NCBI GenBank assembly: GCA_016859345.1
Contig: CM029124.1
Location: forward strand, 20,037,980-20,101,979
Direction of reading: 5' to 3'
Origin: Istiophorus platypterus
Taxonomy: Eukaryota > Chordata > Actinopteri > Istiophoriformes > Istiophoridae
DNA: 64,000 bases
Shown piece by piece: positions 13,001 to 23,600 of the stretch. The notes under the pieces were generated by a model, which was given only the letters and a program-made list of their open reading frames with translations, did no database searches and was not told the origin of the DNA. Positions within the stretch are counted from its first letter, which is position 1, and each line of letters begins with the position of its first letter. The position numbers and the translations under genes were made by a program.

Positions 13001-14294
13001 GAGTGTTATGTTTTTTGTTTAGGTTTAGGGTGAATGATTTAGGAGTAAGGGAAACGCGGTTTCATTTATACCTAGAAACTTTGTAGCTAGGAAGGAGAAT
13101 TATCAGTGTTACTTTAATTAAGAGGGCTAATCTTAGCAGAACTGTCCAAGGACACGTCATTATGAATATACTGTATATATGTGCAGATATTTCATGGCAA
13201 ATGCAGGATTTTAATAGGATAGCTTTTCTTATATGGACCATATTCTTTGACAAGGAGAGTTAATGGAAAGTTTCTCCGAGTTTTACTTCATCATTTTGCC
13301 TCCTTCAGAAAAGTGGAGATTTCATTTCACACTCTTGAACCTTCTGAAATAATTAAGTTTAGATGTCATTCAAGATGCAGCCCAGTCCTGCCTGTCAAGG
13401 AGGAGCTGAGAAAGAGTGAATGACTGGCATTTCTGAACAAAATACACAAACACTTATCACGCTGAAAAAATTTACAGTGAGAGGGAAATAAATGAGCACC
13501 TCTCCACATACTGTACTATTAGTGTGGTTTAAAATTGCTGTCTGCGAATCAATTTCTATGGTCAATTTCTTCTTAGTTATGAGCCGTGAATTCCATAATT
13601 TCCAAATAAAACATTTATATTTTTCATATCATTTACTAAAGGTGCGGAAAAGTCAAGAGACTTCAAGGCCAAATGGCTGCATGGAGACCCTCATGTACAA
13701 ATTGTGACATAAAGACACTATTGGTAGCATTAGCATCACACATACAAAAGACAGGCTGACATATGTGTGTGTCCAGGACCTGAAGAGTCCAGCTGGTCCT
13801 CTGAGGAGCGGCAGCAGAAGAGAGGTGGGACAGAGAGGATAAGCCACTGGAGCAGAAGGCAAGGCCCGTCCGCAGAGGCCCAGACAGGGCTGACGTAGGA
13901 GCTCGGCGGCGTTGTGCAGCAACAGCCCCGTCCAGATGGCTGCTGTGTGATTTAGTAGAAACGGGAAGCAGCTGTGGCCAGGGCTGAGTCCCCCACGCTT
14001 GAATGGGACCCATCACGGGAGGGAGGGCATTTGCATGAGAGGGATAATCTGGCCAACCAACTCGTGCCCTGCCAGAATCCCAATACCCAGACAGAATATT
14101 CAGTACAGAATTTGGGACTTTGGACACTTTTCCTACCAGTGTTTTCTCAACATGTGGTATCGACTTTCCTGACAGGAATATGGAATGCTAAGTTAGATAT
14201 TACATTTGATTATCTCTCTTGGCAGTGTGTATGTGTAGTTCAGACATTTAATCTATTGGACTAGACTACCTAACTGGTAGTCTAGGTCATCTAG

Positions 14295-14371
<77 letters not shown>

Positions 14372-16040
14372 AGAATCTTTTGATAGTTTATAATTATAGT
14401 TCTTAAGATTTTGTTCATGGTTGGCTTGCTTTTAAAAAGCAGCTGATGAATTTATTCACAGTGCAGTCAAACTAACTCATGTAGTTGTAATAAGAAAGTC
14501 CATAATGATTGCAAACAAAATTGATCATATGTTGCAGACAGCATGCTTGGTTTTCCAAATAAAATATAGGTGACATCTGATTACATGCTGCTTATTTTCT
14601 TAGGATTCCCTGGTGCATGTGGAGTGGTGCAAATTAATTGAATGGCTAGCGATGAAAAAGTGTTGCCCATTATATAAAATCAAAAACAAAGCTTGATTTC
14701 TTGAAAATCTTCTAACTTTAAGCAAATTTTGCTGATTATACTTCCATACTTTTACTCAAGTAAAATTTAGAATACAGGACTTTTATTTGTAAGTGGGTGT
14801 TTTTACATTGTTTCACAGCTTTTACCTACGCAAAGGTTCTGAGTAATTCCTCCAGTGTCTCTGGGAACAACACACATTATTCAAAGCAGGAAACATAAAG
14901 CAGTTCTAATAAATCAGTCACCATCTCCAAGTTACTTAAATGCTCCAAGTCTCTTGACAGGTTTACCTCAGTTTCAAATGTCAGTGTTCCAAATTTGAAT
15001 AACAAGTATATAGGCAGTATTTTTTTTTTGATGAATGTACTGTGTGTGGTGTGTGTTTGTGACCACACAGCCCCAGATGTAACCGGCATCAGCCACAGTC
15101 AAACTGAGCTACAAGCTTGCACCATATGGCACAGTTTTCAGTCCATACTCTATGGACTCTATGGATCCCGCCAGCACCAGAGGAATTCTGTGCATCTGTC
15201 CCAGTCCAGCTGTGAGGAGTCCCCTCGCGTTCGGAGACGCCCACTGGGGTGTTGTGTGACTACTTTCACTGCTGGCTAATTCAACAAAGTTTCAATACAG
15301 TGGCCAACCACACATATATAAAATATTTATCAGGGAGTTGACAAAAAGATGAAAAATAAATGAAAGTCTTTTTTCATGGTCTTCCAGATTTTCATAGATT
15401 GTTTCATTAAATTTACATGAGAATTTCATTTCATGTGTGCACAATCTATAATGGTCCTCTTCAGTAATAGGGTTTGTGTGACCAGTGAGACATTCAACTC
15501 GAAAAACATTTGACATTTTTAAAAATCACTGTGGACCAGAACCACCACTTGGCAATAGTTCATTGTTTGGAAGAGAGCAAGTGGCCGTTGTATTTCTTAA
15601 CAGTGATAGCTCAGAGTTTGACGTGTAAACCTCTGCACCAACCATGAACCCTCTGGATCAGAATCAGTACTAGAATTATGGAGGGATGTATTGCAGCAAG
15701 AGATTTTCCTGTTGAGTCCACTGCTGTCTTAATCACTAACAGGAAGGAAGGCAGACCAAAAGTGAAGTTTTCAGGTTTCTTTAAAAATGAGACCAAGGAT
15801 ACTCGGTGTTGCTCAACTTTCTGTGACATGATTGGCACAGCAAGCCTCAGGAACATTTCAGGACAATGAGACCTAGGACTAAATGTTGTAGAGATGTGCA
15901 AATAAAGTTAACAGAGTGATCACACTGCCCTCTGTGGATTAGATGGGAAGGAGGATCAAGTGGGTGCATGCCACAATCCACTGGAGACCCTGAAGTCTGA
16001 GACATCAACAAACTCAAGAGATTTGAGGTGTTCTGCAAAA
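13001..16040. other. Intergenic region between ikzf1 and fignl1 3' ends
   Basis: No coding exon was recognised. A GC-richer island at about 13,760-14,110 carries several haematopoietic-type motifs. A perfect short hairpin at 14,261-14,285 lies just before a composite GT/AT microsatellite (14,295-14,370). The rest is AT-rich DNA without recognisable structure. Confidence 0.6.
14295..14370 (+). repeat. Composite GT/AT microsatellite
   Basis: About 10 GT units followed by about 27 AT units. Confidence 0.92.
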
Positions 16041-16041
16041 T

Positions 16042-16077
16042 TTTATTTTAGTAGGGAAACAAGAAAATCAATTTATT
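16042..16077 (-). promoter_or_regulatory. fignl1: Candidate fignl1 poly(A) signals
   Basis: Minus-strand AATAAA hexamers occur at 16072-16077 and 16042-16047, about 725-755 nt past the fignl1 stop. They are the nearest perfect hexamers I noticed; a weaker variant could be used closer to the stop. Confidence 0.4.
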
Positions 16078-16538
16078 ATATTTACAAATTTGTAACAGAC
16101 TAAAAATAAAGACAAAAGTCTTGACATAAGTGATATAAGTGAGAATGCCTCGGGGAATGAATTGTTTCATCTGGAGCACAGTTCATGTACGCAACATGGT
16201 GCAACAATAAGATTAATATGTAATTGAAACAGTCTCGCTATGGCAAACATCTGACAATAATTTACATTTTTTAAGATTCATAATATGAATTGCTGGGAAC
16301 AATCTTGTCTTAAAGATTATGTGAATATGTTTAACTATGACTCATTAATGGCTGCATTTCAGACATTTTCAAGAAGTATGCCAACACATCGCTCTGTAGT
16401 TAACTTGTGGTTATATTTTTCTTTCAAGTTAAAACTGCCTGAATGTAAGGACTAAATGTTCATGGATTACAAAACCAAAACAAACCACCCCCCAACAGAT
16501 TGGTTGTAAAGAAATTAACTAAATGTACCGTTGGACAC

Positions 16539-16561
16539 GGGGGGGGCGGGGGGGGGGGGGG
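16539..16561 (+). repeat. Near-homopolymer G tract
   Basis: Twenty-three bases, all G except one C at 16547, lie 238 nt past the fignl1 stop and probably inside its 3' untranslated region, where the transcript would read as a C run. The plus strand could form a G-quadruplex. Such runs are also prone to assembly error. Confidence 0.85.
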
Positions 16562-16798
16562 CAAAAAAACAGCAACACCTGCTCAATTTAATGCAAATCA
16601 AATACAAATCCTTGGATTTGGAAATCTCTCTTTGTGAAGCCACAGTGTAAGATGCTCCTGTCATGTTGTCCAAACCTTCTTCAAATATTCAACAGCTTTA
16701 GAATTTTTCTAGAGCTGAATTTTTTTCCCAACTCAGTTCAAAATAACATTCATAACCTTAAAAGAGGTGGAGGATAATCAGGATGAGAGGCAAGAAGT

Positions 16799-18748
16799 TT
16801 AATGGCCACATCCAAAAGTCTTATTCCACTCTTCATACAGCTCCAAATCTTTTGATGAGACACTGGGTCGTACTGTCTTCACAGCGTCCTGAAAGTCACT
16901 GTAGAGGATTGGTCGCACCTCATCTGCAGTGATAGTCGCGATGTCACATAACTGGATGCTTCGGATGGGCCCCAGTGCCGCCTCTCGACACAGCTGAGTC
17001 ATATCGGCGCCGGAGAAGCCCTCGGTAGCTGTTACCACGCTCTCCAGCTCTTGCTCTCTCAGCAGGTTCTTCTCTCGAGCCATGAGGTTGGTGACAATCT
17101 GCCGCCGGGCGGCTGCTTCAGGCAGGGGGATGTATAACCTCTTTGCCAGGCGTCGACGGGCAGCCTCGTCTATCTCCTGAGGCCGGTTGGTGGCACCCAC
17201 CACCAGGATGCGGTCCTCAGCCGCGGTGGCCGCCCCGTCCAGCTGAACCAAGAACTCTGTCTTTATCCTACGGGATGAGTCATGTTCCCCGTCTGTCCGC
17301 TGGGACAACAGCGAGTCAATTTCATCAATGAAAATGACAGCAGGCTGGTGGCAGCGGGCAATGGCAAACAGGGCTCGCACCATTTTCTCTCCTTCACCCA
17401 CCCACTTGGAAGTGAGCGAAGAGGCGCTGATGCTAAAGAAGGTGGCGCCCGATTGACAAGCAATGCATTTTCCTATCAGAGTTTTTCCGGTTCCTGGGGG
17501 TCCAAACAACAGGATGCCTTTGGGTGGACCGCGTAGGCCAGTAAAGATGTCAGGTCGCAGCATGGGCCAAACCACAATCTCCTTTATGATGGTCTTTGCA
17601 AACTCCAGACCTGCTATGTCATCCCAGGCCACAGGAGGCCCGTGGTCCATGATCTCGCTCATGATCAGCTCAATTATCTTTGGCTCAAAGTTTTTCAGAC
17701 GCTCATCAACGATCTGAGGCTCCTGATTGGAACCATAGCTTGCCCCACCTTCTTCCTCCTCTTGTCGTGGAATAGGCGAAACGAATTTAGAAAATGCACC
17801 TCGAGGCCTGTTAGCACCAAGAGATTTTTTCACAGTTGCTGCCATTCCAGGGATCTGGCCTCTCTGGGGCTGATGAGAATTTTTTTTCTGTTGGTCAACG
17901 ATGAACTGCTCGCGAGCGGTTTTGAAGTTGCCTCCAGCTCGCGGGTCATTCGCTGCTTGACCTCCATGTGGCCCCCTCCCAATATCCGCGCCATCTGGGT
18001 TATAAAAATTCTTCCGTTTAGATGAACTGGAGGTGGCGAAGAGGGATGACTGGTGGTTCTGTGTGCCACTTGCAGGGCTGGGGTTTCCCTGTGGAGGAGC
18101 TGAGGAGGGATAACTAAACATAGACTGTGGTCGGGCTAGGGGTCGGGAGAATGAGTTTGGATTACCTGAGATCCCGTCAGAGCCCTTTGGCCTCTCTGCA
18201 GATATACTAGCAAGATTACTGCCACTGTTGTTAACCTCCGTTTTAGGCTGGGGTGGTCCTATAGGTTTCAACAGTGCAGCCTCTGACCTGACTTCAGTAA
18301 AGGGAGTGAACAGAGAGCTGCCTCTGCTCTCTTGTCCCACAGATATGTTAGCATCTGCTGGTGCCATAAGGGAGCCTCCTCGCCCTGCCTCTGCCTCCGC
18401 CCGAATCATCCTCTGCACGCAGGGCAGCTCCAACAGACTCTCCATGCTCAGGGACGACTCCCATTTATCGCTGTAGTTCCTATGGCTGCGGGCCAGATGC
18501 AGCGCGCTCTCGGCATAGTTGTTAAGCCCTTTGCCGGGGTCATCCGAGTCCAGCACTGCTGCGTAGCGCTCCGAGTAGGTCCTGAGCAGGCTGGCCATGC
18601 CGGCCTGAGAGAGCTGGGAGCTTGCCCATGCATACTGAATGGAGCGGATGTGGGCCCGGTAGGCATCGGCCGTCTGTTCAGGTGTACAGTTGCCAGATGA
18701 AATACCAAAGGACCTCCTCTGCCATTCGTCCAGGTGTGCACCACTCAT
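16799..18748 (-). CDS. fignl1: Fidgetin-like 1, AAA ATPase
   Basis: A single uninterrupted frame of 649 residues (human 674). FIGNL1 acts in homologous recombination by removing RAD51 filaments and also has microtubule-related roles. The N-terminus resembles human FIGNL1 (HLDEWQRR, ADAYRAHI, IQYAWA). A RAD51-binding FxxA motif (FKTA) is at residues 275-278. The AAA domain has Walker A GPPGTGKT with Lys422 and Walker B FIDEID with Asp475 and Glu476; the C-terminus ends in the Vps4-type segment KTFGCGH. I chose the ATG at 18748 because a splice acceptor (pyrimidine tract then AG at 18767-18766) lies 17 nt upstream; the open frame continuing to 18835 is therefore intronic. A 5' non-coding exon ending near 19106 (GTAAGT donor on the minus strand) is likely. 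Low-complexity Ser/Pro/Gly-rich linker lies between the N-terminal and AAA regions. Confidence 0.96.
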   Translation of the reverse strand: MSGAHLDEWQRRSFGISSGNCTPEQTADAYRAHIRSIQYAWASSQLSQAGMASLLRTYSERYAAVLDSDDPGKGLNNYAESALHLARSHRNYSDKWESSLSMESLLELPCVQRMIRAEAEAGRGGSLMAPADANISVGQESRGSSLFTPFTEVRSEAALLKPIGPPQPKTEVNNSGSNLASISAERPKGSDGISGNPNSFSRPLARPQSMFSYPSSAPPQGNPSPASGTQNHQSSLFATSSSSKRKNFYNPDGADIGRGPHGGQAANDPRAGGNFKTAREQFIVDQQKKNSHQPQRGQIPGMAATVKKSLGANRPRGAFSKFVSPIPRQEEEEGGASYGSNQEPQIVDERLKNFEPKIIELIMSEIMDHGPPVAWDDIAGLEFAKTIIKEIVVWPMLRPDIFTGLRGPPKGILLFGPPGTGKTLIGKCIACQSGATFFSISASSLTSKWVGEGEKMVRALFAIARCHQPAVIFIDEIDSLLSQRTDGEHDSSRRIKTEFLVQLDGAATAAEDRILVVGATNRPQEIDEAARRRLAKRLYIPLPEAAARRQIVTNLMAREKNLLREQELESVVTATEGFSGADMTQLCREAALGPIRSIQLCDIATITADEVRPILYSDFQDAVKTVRPSVSSKDLELYEEWNKTFGCGH

Positions 18749-19781
18749 GCCTGGCCTGCTCCAGCCTGGTGAAGGAGAGGGGACAAAAGCTATTAAAAAT
18801 ATATGACCTCGGTAAAAGCCAAAGCACACACACACGAAAAAAGTTATACATCACTACAACGCTGTTTTTAATGACCTGTTAATGTATAATAAGCTGAATA
18901 CTTCAGTTATGTGAGGCCCATTCGCTAGCCAAGCTGCCGCAGCGTCCTTTAACCTCATGCTACCGTTCGTTCGTCCGACTGTTAGCCTCCATTGCTCGCT
19001 GTGTTAAACAGGGACCCGCTGGCATTTGTTATGTGTTCGCTGATAAAAACAAACCCCAGCAACACGCAACGGGCCACGAAACCGAGTGCGAGGGACGGAA
19101 CTTACTATTAGTGAATATCTTCTCGCGTTTCTCGATATAGTGTCACAGATAAACGGAGGCCACGGGCAGACTTTGATAACGTTTGCGCGGCCGCCGCGCT
19201 TCGCCCCGCGGTTTGGCCCTTCCCGCCACCTGTGCCTTCCTCTCCACTGCGACTTCCTGTCACGTTCCAATTCGTTCTTCGAAAACCCCAAAATAGTCTC
19301 CCCGCGCCGCTTTCGGCCGATGGAGGAACCCGGTCGAGAACGGATCTGACTCGATCTATGTTCAAGTGACGAATGTAAACCCGAGATAGAGAGAAAAAAC
19401 AGATAAGAACAACGGAGAGCGCAGCCGAAGCGACTGACTTGTTTGAAAATATCGGAACGAGACCGGTAGCTTGTCACAACCAGGGAGTGCTCCATTTATC
19501 CTCCCGCTTAGCCCAGAGACCGAGCGCCGTCATTTAATCTGCCGTGATACGGCTTTTATGTTCCACGTAGAGCTTTTTCATCGTTCACAAGTAATTACAA
19601 ACTACTTACTTACTAATTACTGATTACAAACTTGCCCAGGGCGAGAACCCGTTTCCTCAGTTTGAGACTCAGTTTCTCCACCACTCGGGTCCTTACCCGC
19701 TAACTTTGTAGCGAGGTCTGTGACGCCATCTTGCGGATAAAACACGCAAACGTAACGATTAAAAGGTGGATCGAGAACGTA

Positions 19782-19800
19782 GCATTCTGGGGGATGTAGT
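19782..19800 (-). promoter_or_regulatory. ZNF143/THAP11-type promoter element
   Basis: Read on the minus strand this is ACTACATCCCCCAGAATGC. It matches the known ZNF143 element (ACTACAATTCCCAGAATGC) at 16 of 19 positions, the three differences lying together in the spacer. Such sites mark housekeeping and bidirectional promoters. Confidence 0.65.
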
Positions 19801-20268
19801 ACACACGCAGTTTTTCTTCAGTAGGGCACCAAATTCCGACATAAAGTATTTTTTGAATTTATCATACTTGTCCGTAATTTGTGTTCCCGGTTGTGTTTAT
19901 TTATTCCATTATGAACAAAGACACAGTCAAACACCGTTTACCTGTGGTGTCAGTGGACGCGGAAAACTGCACTAACCACAAGCGCGGAGGTTTTACGTTT
20001 GCGCTGTGTGACAGCGGCCGCCGAGCTCCAGAGCTCACGCCGTCGCTGGGAAAATCAGTCGCATTTACGATATCGGGTAGCTAGCTAGCCAGGTATTTAA
20101 CGTTTCTCTCTATTTACGATCAGAGTAGTTGTCCGTGAGGGTGGGGGGACGCCTGAACGGTCCCCGGACAGCTGTCCACAGCTACACTTATTACGGTCCG
20201 TTAGCTGCAGCCGCACCGGAGACGGGATGTAAATTAATCCGGACCGGACCAGCCCCGGGAGCCGGCAG

Positions 20269-20298
20269 CAGTCAGTCAGTCAGTCAGTCAGTCAGTCA
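20269..20298 (+). repeat. CAGT tetranucleotide repeat
   Basis: Seven to eight tandem CAGT units lie in the region upstream of the ttl start codon, probably in its 5' untranslated region or promoter. Confidence 0.85.
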
Positions 20299-20606
20299 CA
20301 CCCTTGTCACTGAAGGGAGCCTGTCCGCCGAGCGACATGAAATCGCTCTTCTCCGCACGTCATGCTCTTTCATACGAGTACACGATCGCCTCGGTCCGCT
20401 GATTTGGAGCCGAAGAGCAGCGGCGAGGCGTGGACTGGATATGACTGACTCATCGTCATGGCTCGGACAGAGGAGATAACCCCGAACAGCGTCTCTGCTG
20501 CAGTGGCGACCGGGCAGCCTCGAAACTAGCCAGACTAGCTACGATATCTACACACCCAGTCGTTTTTTTATTACATCCTAACCCCTCTCGCGGTCACAGT
20601 GGCATT

Positions 20607-23600
20607 ATGAACGCTCCCGTTTATACCTTCGTTACCCGTGATGACAACAGCACTGTTTATGCAGAAGTTTCCAAAATCCTCCTGTCGACCGGACAATGGA
20701 AGAGGCTGAAAAGAGACAATCCCAGGTTCAACTTAATGCTCGGCGAGCGGAACAGGCTGCCCTTTGGACGTTTAGGTAAATTGTGATTTTTTTCTTTTTT
20801 TTCCTCCTCGATTCATTCATGCGATGCTAACAGCAGACAGAAAACACTGTACGCCTGTGCTATATCTGGTTTCCACCCACTCAGGATGAGACAGCTGCTG
20901 TGACTATGCAGGGATGGTCGCTCCATCATCGTATTGAAAGATTGTGCATTTATTTAGATGTGAAGCCCAGGGCCCCAAGTGTCCACATATGCGTATTTGA
21001 ATAGATTTTAAAATGACCCCTCTTGGACTTTTCACAGGTCACGAACCGGGACTGGTGCAGCTGGTGAATTACTACAGAGGAGCAGACAAGCTCTGCAGGA
21101 AGGCGTCCTTGGTCAAGTGTGTAAAAGAAAAATCTGTCTTTTGTCTTACTATCAATCATATTACTAATGTACCTAAAAGAAAATTATTCAAAGGAGATTA
21201 CATCAGCTGACCATTTCTCCTTCTCTACTGTTAGGCTGATAAAGACCAGCCCAGAGCTGTCCGACTCCTGTAATTGGTTTCCAGAATCCTACATCATCTA
21301 TCCCACTAACCTCAACACCCCTGTCGCTCCAGCTACAAATGGAATCAGCCATCTGAAGAACAATCCCAAGACAGATGAGCGGGAAGTTTTCTTGGCCTCT
21401 TATAACTCTAAAAAAGAAAGTGGGGAGGGTACAGTGTGGATAGCCAAGTCTTCTGCTGGAGCTAAAGGTAAAATCTGTCATCCACGGTAAGCCTTAGTTA
21501 GACATTAATCCTTCAGTGTCTTTGTAGATTATACTACTTCTTTCTAAGCTTCTAAAGTCAACACTTTCCCCTTGATAAACCCCCTTTTTTGTGATGTACT
21601 GCTTATATTGTGTACAGTTTCTCTCTGAGGATGTGTTAGATCGCATTAGTGGCAGCATAACATATTTGTTTTAATTGCAACAGGTGCTGGTATTTTGATA
21701 TCCCATGATGCTAATCAGCTGCTGGAGTACATTGACAATCAGGGACAGGTTCATGTCATTCAGAAGTACCTGGAGAAACCTTTACTTCTGGAGCCGGGGC
21801 ATCGGAAGTTTGACATCAGGCAAGTCGTTTTATGTTTACCGCAAACCCACAGAACATTTGCTAGTCTGTCTTGACTTTGCAATGAGACTAATATGGTTTA
21901 TGTCATAATGTTGCTAGGAGCTGGGTGCTAGTGGACCATCATTATAACATCTATTTATACCGGGAGGGGGTGCTGCGGACTTCCTCAGAGCCTTACAACA
22001 GCTCTGACCTCCAGGACATGACCAGCCACCTGACCAACCACTGCATCCAGAAGGAGCACTCCCAGAACTACGGACGATATGAGGAGGGGAACGAGATGTT
22101 TTTTGATGAGTTCAGACTGTACCTGCTGAACACTCACAATGTCACCCTGGAGACCACCATATTACCTCAGATCAAGCAGATCATAAAGTAGGTCCTTCTC
22201 GTTTTGCTTTGACTCCCCTAGCTATGACATATCACATTGAAAACTGAAATACATAGTGCTTTTCTTAATTTACGTGACATAACTTTCTTATACCGTATCC
22301 CATCCAAACACAAAGAGAAACATTCTTCAAACTTACTGATAAAAGCAGACAAAATTGTCAGACATTCATAGTCCTCAAAGAGTAAATCCTGTTGACTTTT
22401 TACGATCCCCTGATCTTTCCTCTAGAGCCACCGGGAGTCTGATGTTTGTGGTTCAGAGTGAAAAATCTCGACCACTATAAAATGGATTGCCACTTAATCC
22501 TGCTACAGATATATAAGGTCCCTCCTGGATTAATTTTTCTAATGACTGTAGTGACTATCACCATCATTGGATCAAAATGTCATTTTGTCCATTGACCTTG
22601 CTTGCTATGACGCCATACCTGCAAAACTAATGACATATCCGTCAGACTCAACTGTACACCTTGGTTATTAGCTGCTAAATATCAACACACTATTGTTATC
22701 ATTACGAACATATTAGCATGGTGGTGTGAGCATTTAGCTCAAGTTCATACTCATAGAGCTGTTGGCATAGCTGTACACTCATAGTCTTGTTAACTGTAAT
22801 ATGAGTGAGAATAAAGCTCTTCATATGTGACTTGTGCTTTAAAACATCTTCACTACTAAAACTCCAGGGGCTGTTGCTGTCATTAGCTTAGCTGCATTTT
22901 AAGGTTTAAGACAGGTTTAAAGCTGTGCTGTCTGGGTCATAGTCACATGATCATATCAATTCTTTTGCTGTGTCCCCAGAAGCTGCAGTTAAACTGCACC
23001 TGGTATTTATTCTGAACCCAGTTTCTGTGTCCTGTAGAAATCACCGAAACTCCTGTTGAGATCACTGTATCTGAGGTTTAACTTACACCTCCAGACCTGG
23101 TTTAATTGAGGTTTAAATGAATAATATTCATATTCATACAGTTCAGATAATTTTATTAAATTCTAAAATGTCAAGTCTTTCCCCACGTATACTTTTTTGA
23201 AGGAACCACTCTAAAATGACAGACAGTTTTGTAATTAAAATGAAGGTAGCCACTTCTTCCTTAATTCATTTTGAGGCCAGACACAGGTTAACTAATCATC
23301 TGACAAAGTCATAGAATGAAAACAATCTTACATGTATAAAAGAGTGATTCTGAACAATATTACTTAATGGTAGTCAACTATGACAAGTGCAAGTACACAC
23401 ACTGTGTCAGTATAAGTTTTGGCAAGAATATGGTTTCTCACTTGATGGGACCAGGGCTTTCTGTAAAGATATGGAGCAATCAGACATTGGGTAAAAGAAG
23501 TCAGCTGTGGTGGTTGCCCCAGAGAAAAGTTTTGTCCATAAAAGCATAAAGCTGGTGTCCTCTGGCACATTCTAGTGTCGCTATTCCAACATATACACTG

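Larger units (their letters stand above)
18766..20606. promoter_or_regulatory. Shared CpG-rich promoter region of fignl1 and ttl
   Basis: fignl1 (-) and ttl (+) start codons face each other 1.86 kb apart. The stretch from about 19,090 to 20,540 is much richer in CpG than its surroundings. It contains a near-consensus ZNF143/THAP11 site at 19782-19800 (minus strand), a YY1-type GCCATCTTG at 19725-19733, and a CAGT tetranucleotide repeat at 20269-20298. A likely fignl1 5' non-coding exon lies at about 19,106-19,490 (-). Transcription start sites cannot be placed from sequence alone. Confidence 0.6.

Noticed and set aside
13663..14127. 154-codon minus-strand open frame
   Set aside because: Low similarity to anything known; the GC-rich island looks regulatory rather than coding.
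18749..18835. 29-residue N-terminal extension of the fignl1 open frame
   Set aside because: A splice acceptor lies at 18767-18766, 17 nt before the ATG that starts the FIGNL1-like sequence; the extension has no similarity to FIGNL1 and would be intronic.
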